64,000 bases of DNA from contig NC_090617.1 in the NCBI RefSeq assembly GCF_004359215.1, forward strand, positions 4,520,744 through 4,584,743, read 5' to 3'. This document shows, piece by piece, positions 11,698-22,991 of this stretch. Within the stretch, counting starts at the first letter, position 1; each line of letters opens with the position of its first letter. Source of the stretch: Bremia lactucae (Eukaryota; Oomycota; Peronosporomycetes; Peronosporales; Peronosporaceae). Made by a program: the position numbers and the translations under genes. The notes beneath the pieces were generated by a model. The model had not been told where the DNA came from. It searched no databases and saw only the letters and a program-made list of their open reading frames with translations.

Positions 11698-12796
11698 CCT
11701 GATTTTTGTTGCATGATACGTCGATGACTTATATTGGCTAGCAGTACCAGCAAGATGCTACAAGAAACTAAGTTAGCCCTGAGCCACATATTTGAGATGA
11801 CGGATATGGGCCAGCTCAAGTAATTTCCTGAAATTGAAATTGAGCAAGACTTTGAGATTGGGGCACTCACGATGCGGCAGACCAAGTTTGCATGTAATAT
11901 TTTAGCGAAGTTCAACATGGACAACAGTAAGGCCGTTAGGACGCCCCAGGGTCCAGGACTCAAGCTGACCAAGTCCATGTGCGAAGGCGGATGCAAGCAC
12001 AGTGAAACTATGGTCGGTGTGCCGTATCGAAATGCTGTCGGTTGCCTGATACATTATGGTTGGCACACGCCAGGATCTCGCTGCGGCAGTTGGAGTACTT
12101 GGCCAATTTGTTGCAGACCCATGCCCAACACACTGGCAAGCACTCAAAAGGGTTTTCAGGTATATATAAGGTACAAGGACTCACGAAACTCGATGCCGTG
12201 GCATCGAGTTTCAAGCAGCAACTCATAATGGACTGCAAGGGTTTTCGGATGCGGACTGGGCCGGAGAGACGATGTCACGAAGAAGCACAAGCGGCTACGC
12301 TTTTATGATGAGTGGCGGGTGTGTCAGCTGGAAGATCAAGAAACAGCATACGGTGACTCTATCATCTACAGAAGCTGAGTACATGGCACTGTCAGAGGCG
12401 ACACAAGAGGCAGTATGGCTTAAAACATTTCTGTGCGAGCTCGGTGAGATGTCCACGGATAGAGCGGTCAAGATTTATGAATATAACCAAGGCTCAATTG
12501 CAATGGCAAAGAATCCAGAGTATCACAAGCAAAACAAGCACATCGACATTCGATATTATTTTGTATACGACAAGGTTAAAGACGGTCAAGTGATTCTCGA
12601 ATATATTTCTTCTCTCGACATGCTGGCCGATATGACCAAGCCAATTCCAGCGACACAGTTTTGCGTACTTCGTGGCAAGCTCGGGATACAAGGCCCAAGA
12701 GCTGTCGAGTCGAGTGGGAGTGTTCTTAAGGACGCTGTGAAAAAGGCGTCTCATGCAGCAAGCAGGCCAAAGGCGGGTACCGGCAGATACCGGTAA
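11698..12796 (+). pseudogene. Copia 2: YVDD region and RNase H
   Basis: After the palindrome the frame resumes with the catalytic YVDD (YVDDLYWLAVP near 11725), then MRQTKFACNILAKFNMDNSK (11872 on) and a thumb region. RNase H follows at 12272: SRRSTSGYAFMMSGGCVSWK, TLSSTEAEYMALSEATQEA and KHIDIRYYFVYDKVKDG. The C-terminal frame is 174 residues and open to 12796. Frameshifts near 12060 and 12240 separate it from the upstream part. It ends in LTR D. Confidence 0.8.
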
Positions 12797-12958
12797 TGAC
12801 GTCAGTTGATGACGTCAGAAGCTTCTAGAATATTTCAGAAGCGCTAATTGGCTAGAAGTAATGGTTGGCTTAGAGGTAACAAGCAATAGGTTTGCGAACT
12901 AAGTCCTTTAATATATTTACTTTGCATTTTGCCAACTAGTGCTCACTTGACCTTTTCA
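12776..12958 (+). repeat. Copia LTR D (3' LTR of copia 2)
   Basis: Copy of the repeat at 9452-9630, with the same TGACGTCAGTTGATGACGTC core and GCAATAGGTTTGCGAA. It continues to GTGCTCACTTGACC, where it meets copia 3 in reverse orientation. An inverted copy is at 14662-14890. Confidence 0.7.
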
Positions 12959-14661
12959 TTACTGCTAGCCAAAATTAAGTCATCGACGTAAAGCGCAACA
13001 AAGATCATATCTTGCCTACCACGCTTCATTTAGACGCAGTGGCCAGATTCGCATTTCTTGAACTCGAGCCCTAGCATAAAATCATCGAGGGGCTTCTTCC
13101 ACATGCGAGGCGACTGCTTCAGCACGTACACTGACCGTTCTAGTTTGCACACATAGTCCGGATTGATTGCATCATTGAAGCCATCTGGCTGCGCCATGTT
13201 GATGTCCTCGTCGAGCTGGCCGTTGAGGTACGCTGTCTTTACGTCTATCCGATGGACAGTAAGTCCGTACTTGGCAGCCAAACTGAGCAGAATCCGAATA
13301 GATGTAAACTTGGCCACAGGCGCAAACGTTTCTTCGTAGTCAATGCCAAACTTCTGTGCAAAGCCTTTAGCCACTAGACGCGCCTTGTGTCGCTCCACTA
13401 TACCGTCTTGATTTTCTTTGACGCGAAACACTTACCGATTGCCTATTGGCTTGCGCCCTTTTGGTAGCGGCACAAGCGTCCATGTCTTGTTCTTTTGAAG
13501 CGATTCCATTTCCGAGTTGCATACTTCTTGCCACTTGGCTGCGTCGCTGGATTCCATCGCCGACTTGAACGTGGTCGGCATTTCTCCCACTGAATCCACA
13601 ACGTACGCAGCCTCAAAATCGTGTGCCGTAGCAGACATTTCTTTTACTGATTGGTATCTACTGTGTCGCTTAGACGTTGGAATTTCAGCTGCTTTTTCGA
13701 GCGATTGAGTCCTTTCGTGCCGCTTGGTGCCAGGCTCCATTTCTTCGCTCTGCTCACATTCTTCATTCTCTTGATCAGTTTCTTCGAGTTGTGGAGAGTC
13801 GTCATCGGCCAATTCATCAGCCTCTTGAACAACAATCGCGCTATTCTGGCGGACGCATCTCTCACTGTCAAACATGTCTTCCATAAATTTTGCATCAAAC
13901 TCACTAGTACACGGCCATTCTCAATCTTTCTTCGAAACGATATGCTTTTTCATGCTTCGAGTAGCCGAGAAATGGACAGCGTACCGTTCGAGAGTCAATC
14001 TTGCGACGTTTTTCCTTTGGAACTGTTACAAATGCATGGCAGCCAAACACCTTTAGATTTGCCAGCGCTGGTTTCCTCCCGGTCCAAACCTGATATAGTG
14101 ACTTTTCCATACAATACCTCGCGTTGGACAGCGGTAGCGAAGGAAGGTAGCGGTCATGAATGCTTCGCCCCAATACGATTTCGGCAGTCCAGCGAGCTCA
14201 AGCATACATCTTGCGCAATTCACGAGTGTACGATTCATGCGTTCGCCCCCCCCCCCTATTCAGTTGCGAGCGTAGGGTAGCGTGAATTTTTGCTCAATAC
14301 CACGACGCTTGCAGAACTTGGCCAATACGCTCGAAGTGTTTTCACCACCGTTGTCTCAACGAAGAGTTTTGACAACTCCGCCGGTCTAAGTCTCAGTGAA
14401 CGCAACAAACTTGGCGAGCTTGTTTGAGACCTCCGACTTGCTTCGTAACAAGAACACTGGTAAAGTGCGAGTACTCATCTGTAAATGTGACGAAGTACCA
14501 CTTACCGCTAAAAGTCGCTGACTGCATAGGACCGCTCACGTCACTCTGAATGACTTCTAGCAGCTTATTTGCGTGATGAGGCGACTTTTGCATGAAGCTC
14601 ACTCGCGTTTATTTGCCAGGTGCGCAACCATCGCACAGCTCCCACTGTTTGACTTATGCTA
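12959..14661 (-). mobile_element. Copia 3: pre-integrase, integrase and reverse transcriptase (minus)
   Basis: Read from 14661 leftwards: pre-integrase (QWELCDGCAPGK), KSPHHANKLLEVIQSDVSGP and FVTFTDEYSHF; integrase C-part (NRTLVNCARCMLELAGLPK, SYWGEAFMTATFL); the acidic linker (13884-13600); then reverse transcriptase with [36 protein letters not shown] and finally YVDDLILASSN near 12985. It contains frameshifts, a 12-base C run near 14245 and an internal deletion of the integrase core. Both ends meet LTR D copies that face each other. Confidence 0.8.
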
Positions 14662-14890
14662 AGGTCAAGTGAGCACTACTTGGCGAAATGCAAAGTGAAT
14701 ATATTAAGGTCCTTAGTTCGCAACCTATAGCTACCTCGAAGCCAATCATTGATTCTCCAATCATAGCTCATAGAACCTTCTAGAAACTACTGACGTCATC
14801 TACTAACGTCATCCCCATGACGTCACACTGTGACGTCATTACCGGTATATAATGGTAATTATGGGTACTATCTTGATGTAGTCGAGTCGC
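14662..14890 (-). repeat. Copia LTR D, inverted copy
   Basis: The reverse complement carries the same elements as 12776-12958: TGACGTCA-type motifs, the TTCTAGAAGGTTCTATGAG region and GCGAACTAAGGACC, ending in GTGCTCACTTGACC at 14662. With the plus-oriented copy it brackets copia 3 as an inverted pair. An extra TGACGTCA repeat block makes it longer. Confidence 0.7.
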
Positions 14891-15060
14891 TTCCTAGCTA
14901 ACACTCTCACTCGACTCGACGATTAGGGAGACGCTTGAATACCAAGTTTGCTCCGAAGCACACAAAACTGCGTCGCTGGAATAGGCTTCGTCATGATATC
15001 AGCTAACTTGTCCAGAGTGGAGACATACTCCAATATCACTCTACAACACAGCGTCTAAAT
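14891..15060 (-). pseudogene. Copia RNase H C-terminal tail (minus)
   Basis: Minus-strand frames read LEYVSTLDKLADIMTKPIP and ATQFCVLRSKLGIQ. This matches the C-terminal end of the copia 2 RNase H at 12600-12690. It sits where the 3' end of a minus-strand element should be, directly before the LTR at 14890-14662. Only this tail survives. Confidence 0.7.
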
Positions 15061-15074
15061 GACGCTTGTGCGAC

Positions 15075-15735
15075 TCTATTGCTCAGCCCGTTCTCGGGCC
15101 CTACTATGCACGAATACACAGGATCCGGGACTCAAGCTGACAAAAAAAAGCTTATGTGCGAAGGAGGTTGCAAACACAACGAGTCCATGGCTGGGGTACC
15201 ATATAGAAATGCTGTCGGCTACCTGATGTACTTTACGGTCGATACACGCCCCGATCTCGCTGCGGTAGTAGCAGTGATCAGCCAATTTGCTACAGTTTTA
15301 TGTCCGACACACTAGCAAGCACTCACGAGAGTATTCAGGTATATACAAGGCACAAATTGCATGGTATCAAGTTTCAAGCATCAAGTGACAAGGGACTTCA
15401 AGGCTACACGGATGCAGACTGGGCTGGAGACACAGAGTCAAGAAGAAGCACCAGTGGCATTTTTGATGAGCGGCGGATGTATCAGCTGGAAAAGCAAGAA
15501 GCAGCGCACTGTGGCACTTCGTCTACGGAAGTCGAACACATGGCGTTGCCAGAAGTAGCACAAGAAGCGGTGTGGCTAAAGGCATTTCTGTGTGAGCTCG
15601 TTGAGATGTCGAGAAGCGATGCGGTCAAGATCTATGAGGACAACCAAGGCTCAATAGCATTGGCCGAGAATCCGACATTCTACAAACGCATCAAGCACAT
15701 TGATACGTCAACTTGCAAAAGTGCGTCATAGGGGT
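15075..15735 (+). pseudogene. Copia 4: reverse transcriptase thumb and RNase H
   Basis: Frames at 15079-15731 read LMCEGGCKHNESMAGVPYR, NAVGYLMYFTVDTRPDLA, then RNase H pieces (GYTDADWAGDTESRRSTSG, SSTEVEHMALPEVAQEAV, KIYEDNQGSIALAENP). Frame breaks lie near 15310 and 15470. The normal KHIDIRYHF motif is truncated to KHIDTS at about 15710, where sequence switches to unrelated DNA and then to gypsy pol. Confidence 0.75.
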
Positions 15736-15784
15736 CCCTGAGATACCTGTACTGGGCTGCATCGTTGGTACACATGGTGTACGA

Positions 15785-16553
15785 GCAGACCTAGACGAGT
15801 AAAATTGGTAAAGGAATGGCCGATCCCACGGCATGTGAAGGATTCGCGCCAATTCCTAGGGCTCGCTAATAACTTGCATAAGTATAGCAAGAAATATGCG
15901 GAGCAAACTAAACCATTATCTGATCTCCTTAAAAAGATACAGAATGGGTTTGGTTAAAAGAACAAGAAGATGCGTTCACATCAGTATGGCAATATTTTGT
16001 AGAGGCACCGGTCTTGGCATTGCCAGACGCGGATAAGCCCTTTAGCGTCGTCTGCGATGCAAGTAATTTTGCAATCGGCAGCGCGCTCATGCAGAAGGAT
16101 GACGACGGCGTTGACCGTGTCATCTCTTATCAGTCCCGGCTATTAAAAGCCGCGGAACTGAATTACCCTGTGCATGACAAAGAGCTACTTTCAATAAAGT
16201 ATGCTCTTGTCAAGTTTCGTGTGCACCTATTGGGCACCGAACCATTTGTGGTTTATACGGATCACGCATCACTGCGGACCGCAATAAACTCACCGCACCT
16301 CTCGCCTAGAATGGCAAGATGGCTCACATTCTTCTCTGAATTTAATTTCAAAGTTGAATATAAGCCGGGTAAGTCGAATGTCTTGGCTGACGCTTTATCG
16401 CGCAGACCAGACTTCGAGGTTAGACACCAGGAAAGTGTGTCTAGTGCGAAAGCACAATTTCAGCCGTCGACGTTGGCAGCCGTGAAGGCATACCACGTGA
16501 CGAGCTCATTGGCCTCTGAGATAAAAGAGAGCTACAGTCAGGCCGACCATTGA
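15785..16553 (+). pseudogene. Gypsy E1: reverse transcriptase thumb and RNase H
   Basis: It begins in the connection region (VKEWPIPRHVKDSRQFLGLA, NNLHKYSKKYAE). A frameshift near 15945 precedes a 179-codon open RNase H (16014-16553): FSVVCDASNFAIGSALMQK, DKELLSIKYALVKFRVHLL, VVYTDHASLRTAINS and KSNVLADALSRRPDFE. The acidic residues typical of RNase H (D in CDAS, E in KELL, D in YTDH and in ADAL) are all present. The upstream reverse transcriptase and Gag are lost. Confidence 0.8.
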
Positions 16554-17667
16554 TGCCTGCTTTAGGATCGCTTCGGTGAACGAAAGGATTCCCTTCCGTC
16601 GCACCTGAAAGCTAAGCTCAATCGCTTTAGCTACAACGATGGCCTATTATGGCATCAGCTGTCACATTGCGATCTCTCGAGAATCTATGTGTCTCATGAC
16701 ACAGATCTCAAGCTGATGATCCTTTACGAGCTCCATGATGCGCCATCTAGTGGGCATCTGGGCCGTGAAAGACATTCTGACGAGTGTCAAAGGAATTTTG
16801 GTGGCCACAACTATATAGATGGGTGGCCAACTATATTCGCTCTTGCTAACATGGTCAGCGCATTAAGCCTGCACCGTCCAGCAGCGCGCCACTGATGCAG
16901 TTACCGATTCCAACCAACTGTTGGAAAACAGTAAGTCTGAACTTCATGTTTGGCATGCCGCCCGATCATAAGGGTCGGACAGTGCTAGTTGTCTTTGTAG
17001 ACAGACTGAGCAAAATGGAAGATTTAGCACCATGTAAGACATCGATCACAGGCAAGGAGGCAGCTCTCTTGTTCCTGGATCATGTTTACCGACTACACGG
17101 GATCCCGAGTCCATAGTATCGGACCGGGATCCACGATTTACGTCTGAAATTTGGCGACATGTGTTTGAGCTGCTAGGTAGCAAGCTCCACATGTCGACCG
17201 CAGATCATCCCCAGACCGATGGCCAAACAGAACGTACCAATCGGGTCGTGGCGGATGTCTTACGCACTACAGCAACTTTCAAAGAGTGGAACAAGCAATT
17301 GCCCTTTGTGGAGTTCGCTATAAATAACAGTGTCCACGCCAGTACGGGTGAGACACCATCGTATATTAACGGACAGCGCCATCCTCGGACGCCAGTCTCG
17401 TTTGTGCGCAGCCCGAGTCTTAGTGGGGGAGGGCCCCTCACTATGCTCGGTGCAAAAGAGGGACATAATTTCGTCATATATGACGATGCCCATGAGGGTA
17501 TCATCTCAAAGACTGAAACTTGCCCAAGTGACCCTGCCAGCTTAGCAGTGGTCAATAAAACTACGCCTTATGACCGACCTATCGGCGGTATCGTAGGCGA
17601 GCTTGATGCTAAAAGCGTGAGCGAGACTCAACGCTTTGTGGATGAGCGATTAGCCATCACACGTTAA
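16554..17667 (+). pseudogene. Gypsy E1: integrase
   Basis: The zinc-binding region near 16720-16800 reads LMILYELHDAPSSGHLGRE, then frame-shifts. The core contains LNFMFGMPPDHKGRT, VVFVDRLSKMEDLAP, a broken SDRDPRFT at about 17123-17146, and TADHPQTDGQTERTNR (17200-17240). It continues through VEFAINNSVHASTGETPSY to 17667. Stops near 17116 and 16895 break the frame. The family matches the minus-strand copy at 43650-45010. Confidence 0.8.
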
Positions 17668-17679
17668 GTCCGTGACGCA

Positions 17680-18480
17680 ATGGCAAGCGCACAGGACAAG
17701 CAAAAAGAGTATGCGGACCGAAATGGTCGCAAAAATAATGAAAGCTTTAGAGTGGGTGAAAAGGTACTATTAAGTACTGCTACCCTACCTAAAAATGCAA
17801 TTTCTGTACTATCCGGAAGAACTACGAATTTGTTGCCGCGTTCCATTGGGCCCTTTACGGTGGTACAGAGGTTGGAGACCTAAATTTAGGCACACCCTTC
17901 CCGCGTATATGAAGACGCACCCCGTATTTTACGTGGAACGTCTGAAACGGTATGAAGACCCAAATGAGGTCAAATTCCCCATTTGGCTAAGGAGACCGAT
18001 GGTAACGCCGACTGTGAGTCGAGCATCGTTCGGGTGAGGGGGAAGGAGAAGGCGAGAAACTATCGGAAAAATGCCTCCCACCAGCGAGAGACATCACGAG
18101 AGTAACGCGGATCCCTCAGCATTATCCGTCCAAAGTGGTCTTAGCGAGTCTTCAGGCGTTCATAACCCTGACAAGCCTTCGCTCGGACATCAACGAGATC
18201 CGAGGTTCAGTCGTGAGACTTAACTCTCGAGATCCGCAATACGTCGTTCAGCAGCGTTTAACGCATGCGACTAAATGGACGAATGTAACGCAGCCGCAGG
18301 AATTGCGCTTCGTATTGGTCGGGCGTTTCATTTGAACGCAACACGACCGAGATCGGGAAAATACGCCCAAGCGATTTTCCCTGAGCCCTCAATGATTAAA
18401 AGACGCCATAATAATTATGTGCGTGTACAAAAGCGCGCTCTAGGAGCGACGCTCTTGGCCCGTTTAAACGAGGCCACTTA
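17680..18480 (+). pseudogene. Gypsy E1: integrase C-terminal and chromo-like tail
   Basis: The frame 17680-17883 (KQKEYADRNGRKNNESFRVG, LLPRSIGPFTVV), with continuation RHTLPAYMKTHPVFYVERLK at about 17888-17950, is the gypsy GPY-type C-terminal domain. A degenerate extension up to 18480 matches the remnant at 49620-49930 in element A2. Frame breaks near 17880 and 18040 inactivate it. Confidence 0.7.
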
Positions 18481-18539
18481 AATGGAGGGGGCATCAAAGA
18501 TATGCCACCCGTCACATAGCCACGTTTGATACGACTGGC

Positions 18540-19136
18540 TCAGGACACCGACTGAGCACGTTTACGTGTCGTCGGCGGAGCTTTAAGCTCCGAATCCTCT
18601 ATGTCAGAACCATTAAAAATTTTGGTCTGAGCATAAGGCGTTGTGGTTTTACCCAACGGAGAATCGGCCGCGCCTTTATGGGCAGCGCTCTCATTACCTG
18701 TCGCTGCGCTATCCAGCGCAGACGACGAGATAGCATTTGTAAATGATGCTGTCTCCATGTTGTGAGCCATGAGATAAGTTTGGATGGGCAATAATGCGCC
18801 ATCATCCTTTCTCATGTGCTCGTTGTCCGCATCACTACTATGAGGTGACGGCAACGATGTCAACTCATTCTAGTCGACAATGAGCGACGGATCAACATCC
18901 TTACTGTTAAATTGGGATGGATCCTTTAGCCCTGACAACGTGACAGCAGCAGTGGCTGTCGGCGTTTCGACTAAGGCATTAGACGCGGCCGGCAAATTAA
19001 CGCGGCACGTGCGCTTAGTGTGAGGTTGAGTGGGCGTCTTCGCAGACGACCCACCAACGTGGCCCCTTTTAGGTGGCAATGTTGGCGCCGTGTATGGAAA
19101 CACGTGCGTTAGAGTGATTGAGTGAAATAGCGGCAC
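18540..19136 (-). pseudogene. Antisense ORF of gypsy element E1
   Basis: Two adjacent frames on the strand opposite to pol, between the integrase tail and the LTR at 19232. The first (19136-18870) begins MPLFHSITLTHVFPYTAP and is Pro/Thr/Ser-rich. The second (18863-18540) continues after a stop at the junction with SSDADNEHMRKDDGALLP and ends APPTTRKRAQSVS. The order (low-complexity N-part, basic C-end) and the position mirror the antisense ORFs of families A and B, though the sequence is not alignable by eye. Only one stop interrupts nearly 200 codons. No domain recognised. Confidence 0.5.
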
Positions 19137-19231
19137 GTAAAGCTACTCGCAGCTTCTCGTTCCTCTTTGACAAATTTTAATGTAAATTCGCTCTTTAAGA
19201 AGGGTTTGTGTAAAGGCTAAAGTTGCCCTAA

Positions 19232-19725
19232 TGTTACACAGTCCCCGTTAAGTACACTTGGTGTACTTCAGGGGATGGTCAATTACTAAATAATAGTAAT
19301 TAGACCCAACACTCGGGTGTGGTGCACATTTGTGACCAACCCTTGTGTATGTGATGCACATGGATGCGTTCACATTAGGAAGGATGACGCCAAGCATCTT
19401 CCATTATGACGGCTAGCGTCATCCGTTACGTGAGGTATCTAGAAAGATACGCTCGCAATACATATAAAGTGTTATCTATAGAGATGACAATTTGATTGGT
19501 AAAATTGGTATTTTATTTAATACGATTTAATATTTATCAGTCTGAAAACTTCCTCCTACTTGCTAAGTGCGCACGAGGAGCCGGATTTCCGCTCCCGTGA
19601 GGACGCTAACGCGCTCACGACAACAACCTCACTGCACGCAAGAGAAGTAGGTTAAACCGCTTCCTCGCTGTGCTAGGGTGTGAGTCTAAGTAGAGCGTGG
19701 CCGCGATACGATGTTGCCGCCTACA
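19232..19725 (+). repeat. LTR E (3' LTR of gypsy E1)
   Basis: It begins TGTTACACAGTCCCC after the antisense ORF and ends near 19725 (GCCTACA). The 3' portion resembles 45045-45300 (the ACCTCGCTGCACG block and AGAGCGTGG). Boundaries are approximate because the opposite LTR of this element is missing. Confidence 0.5.
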
Positions 19726-20163
19726 TAAGATGTGGTATTGAGCGTTGATCTTACCCGTAATTATGCTGATATGGATAGACACAGCTGAATGCAACGTGAT
19801 TGTATGGAAAGCCTACATTTTAAGAAGTTTAGAGCCAGGACATTGTACATTAATACATTTCACTTTCCATTTATTATCTTACTACTTAAGTAATTCATCA
19901 AATAACACCTTATACATCTTGGTCTTTAAGGTTATGTCTGCGATGAATTACTAAAGTGACAACATCGCTTCTTTGCTACTCGTGCGTGCTGCTAAATGCA
20001 TTATCATGCATAAATGGCCCTCTGGCACTTAAATTCACCTGCCGTCAATGTCAATCCAATAATATTGGCAAAGTGCAATTAATAAAGCTTAAGCAAATTT
20101 CTACAGCTAAATTGTTCAGCGGCAATGCCGCAGTAATGGGGCACACATCGATTTGAGAATCGT
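19726..20163 (+). other. No recognisable feature
   Basis: AT-rich DNA with short open frames (19745-19954, 19956-20156) that resemble nothing I know. It is probably flanking or decayed transposon sequence. Confidence 0.4.
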
Positions 20164-20612
20164 TGTTATGGTACATTCACTTCATGGGTAAAATACCCTT
20201 TATCATATTCTAAAATAGTAAGTTACTTATATCGCATTTATAATGGGTTAAAATGTGTCGCCGCTAAAAATAAATCTGGCGACCGAAATCTTTTTTTTAA
20301 TTAGCTAGGGTAAGGTTTTAATTAATATAATTAAATGGAGTTCAGTTCCCCTTTTCATCTTAAAGCGTTCAGTGCCTTCCTAAGGCTTGCGCGTTGATCT
20401 ATAAGAGATAAAGCCAATCTAAGGTATAAACTCTTGGGCACTAGTTGCCACTTGGTTATACGAACCTCTAAATTTCTTGAACTGAAATGAATTCAGCGTT
20501 TATAGCATGTACGACTCCCTGAGCTCTTAAACCAATTAGTTGTGTGGAACTAAGGGATTCTCTGAGTCTAAAAGTCTTCCTCTGACTTAAGAAGCGAGGT
20601 GGCTCCGCTACA
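20164..20612 (+). repeat. Family-A LTR, plus orientation (solo)
   Basis: A 449-bp LTR starting TGTTATGGTACATTC and ending GCTCCGCTACA, aligning end to end with 47224-47675. No gag or pol follows it. Within 332 bp it is met by an LTR of the same family in the opposite direction, so it is a solo LTR or an arm of an inverted pair. Confidence 0.8.
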
Positions 20613-20944
20613 GCCGCTGTTTTGGCTTATTTGAATCTATTCGCTTAGATTAATATTCGCCATGCAGCGTCACTAGCGACAAAGCTTCGGCAGCAGAGAC
20701 AATGAGATGAGCGTATTACGCCATGTTGAGGATTTGGTACCTCAAAATACTCACCATTGTGCCTAGATAAAGCTTTTAACAATGAAAATATGAGAATTTA
20801 AATTCTGAATGCCCTGTAGCCTCAACAAGTTTCCAGTGGGTACAGCTCATAGATGACTCGAAGTTGCAGAGCTTGCTAAGTATATGCTCAATTCCAAAAT
20901 TGTTTTTCTGCATGGAGCAACGATTACGTTACGAGCATTTGACT
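20613..20944. other. Spacer between two inverted family-A LTRs
   Basis: 332 bases with no open frame of note and no similarity I recognise to the other elements here. It lies between head-to-tail-inverted LTRs. Confidence 0.5.
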
Positions 20945-21371
20945 TGTAGCGGAGCTACCTCGCTCCTAAAGTCAGAGGAAGACTTTCAGACTCAGAGAGT
21001 CACTTAGTTCTATTGAACTAATAGGTTTAACAACACAGGGAGTCGTACAAGCTAGCAAATCTTAAGAAATCCTAGTTCAAGGGATTCAGCGGTTCGTAAA
21101 ACCAAGTGGCAACTAGAGCCCAAGAGGATATACCTTAGAAAGGCTTCTATTCCTTACAGATCAATGCGCAATCTTTAGGAAGGCACTTAACGCTTAAAGA
21201 TCAAAAGAGGAACTGAACTTTATTTAATTATTTATATCTAAAAAATTTAATCTAGCTAATTAAAGTAAATTTTGGCCGCATTTATTACCCATAACAAACG
21301 GGATGAAAGTAACTAACTATTTTAAATTAGATAAAAGGGTATTTTACACATAATGAAAATGTACCACAACA
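20945..21371 (-). repeat. 3' LTR of gypsy element A1
   Basis: The reverse complement begins TGTTGTGGTAC and ends GCTCCGCTACA, matching 20164-20612 and 26616-27030. It closes the minus-strand element A1. I see no 5-bp target duplication shared by the outer flanks of 20945 and 27030. Confidence 0.85.
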
Positions 21372-21421
21372 ACGGTTCTACAACCGATGTGTGCACGATT
21401 AAACCCTAACCTATCAGACTG

Positions 21422-22825
21422 TTGACACCGAGTGACAACATTCGCTTCATTTCCTCTTTGAGGTTGGAATCTGAACAGCAAACCGTTCAGTTGTGTTTAA
21501 TATTCCTTTGTCTAATGACAATCAAGCGTGAGTCACAGACTCTTAGCACCTTCCTCGACGATGAGGGAATGGTGAACTTTGGAAATCACTCTCAATCAGA
21601 GGAGGAGAAACAAGAGTGTCGTTCGCTCACGCCTTTTCCTCCGGATGAACGTCAACGGGCCCTAATCCGTTCCCAGAACGTGGTGCCGCTGATGTCTTAA
21701 CTGCATTGAGCAGGACACGGGACCCTGAATCCATCATTATTACGAATCCGCTCGATGAAGAGCAAGAGCAGATAATCCTGATAATGGATAGAGCTCGTCG
21801 TCGAGCTGCTAAGATTACGAAAGCTAAAGCTAATAGTGAATATAGTATCACTCTGTTTAATGCGGACGAGCGTCTCAAAGAGATAGCGAATCACAGCTTT
21901 GGCACCTGGATCTCCGGTGAACAGGCGAGGACGCCGGAAAAGATCGCTGCTCGCAATGCTCTTCATGGGCGATTCCTTACGCCAAAGGTAATGACGGGAA
22001 GTCAATATCTGACGCGTCATCAAGCCCGTGGGACTTCGGTGACCTCCATGAGGGAAATTTCGATCGTTTTGTTTCCAAACGAAACAAGGAGTGAAAACGA
22101 AATCTCATTTGAGAACTGGGTCCACCGGGCCCGCCGCCTTCGTAATATTTAAAATATATGTGAGTCTGCGGATAGGGCTGATGTTCGTTTGGGACGGAAG
22201 TTTTGCTTCAAAATCGCTAAGCTTAAGGTTAAAGGCCAGTAACGTTCGGCATTTATGCCACAAAACGAAGAAAGGCTCTGCCGATATTTTAGTTCTTCGG
22301 TTGACCGTACAACCATGGATCGAAGCCGCACTGATGCTATAGACCCACTTAACTCCACATTTAGTGGTGGGAAGCGTCGTTTGACGCGAGTTGACCCTGA
22401 GCTTGGCACTCAAAAACGTCAACGGCGTACGGGCAATCTTGCCGAAGAATACCTCCGAACTACCAAGAGTTTTCAGAAGAGAGGTACCCTAGCCACTTCA
22501 CAAGATACTGGTATTGACCCTCACGACGACATCACTTTAAAAGTTTCTCCACATGAAAGTGAAGGTTTTCTCGCGCATCAAGCAGCGCGGGAGGGGGCCG
22601 AAATTTCGGCGAAAGCATTTGATGCTCTACGGCACGAGGTGCAACTTCTTCGTGACGTCCTTGCAAGGGTTGAGAGCTTTTTTTGAGGCAATTCGAAACC
22701 GTCTTTCGACGTTGGAGCGTCAGCAGCCTCGTTTAAAGGGCCAGCTGGACATCCCGGTGAGGATGCAGCAATCTGCGGCACGACCGCCTTCAAGGCCACG
22801 TGGGAAGTGTCCAAATTTGACTTAA
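21422..22825 (+). pseudogene. Antisense ORF of gypsy element A1
   Basis: A plus-strand reading frame between the 3' LTR and the minus-strand integrase. From about 21640 to 22686 one frame is open except for two stops (about 22150 and 22240). It carries a charged helical N-part (ARRRAAKITKAKANSEYS, FNADERLKEIANHSFGTW), a basic GTQKRQRRTGNLAEEYL near 22410-22460, and a heptad-like C-part (EISAKAFDALRHEVQLLRD). A separate upstream frame (21422-21700) may be its shifted N-terminus. It overlaps the end of pol on the other strand. No known domain is evident. The length (about 350 codons) and near-intactness argue that it was coding. Confidence 0.55.
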
Positions 22826-22970
22826 GCAAGCCAACGTAAAACACTGGGTGTGTACGCAGCTTGCTGGGAAGGTTTGGCGTATGAGCTAGGCTCTTCTTGG
22901 CTATGACCGTAAATGGTCCAATAAAGCGCGGGCGCAATTTGGTCTTGAAGACCGCGGCAACCAAGTTCAC
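22578..22970 (-). pseudogene. Integrase C-terminal tail, element A1
   Basis: The frame reads LRPRFIGPFTVIAKKSLAH and RTHPVFYVGLLKSN, the GPY-type end of gypsy integrases, followed by an Ala/Pro/Ser-rich extension and RTSRRSCTSCRRASNAF. The last 109 bases (22578-22686) overlap the antisense ORF tail-to-tail. A stop at about 22985-22990 separates it from the integrase core. Confidence 0.7.
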
Positions 22971-22991
22971 AGATAGATTTTTAGCGTTTAG

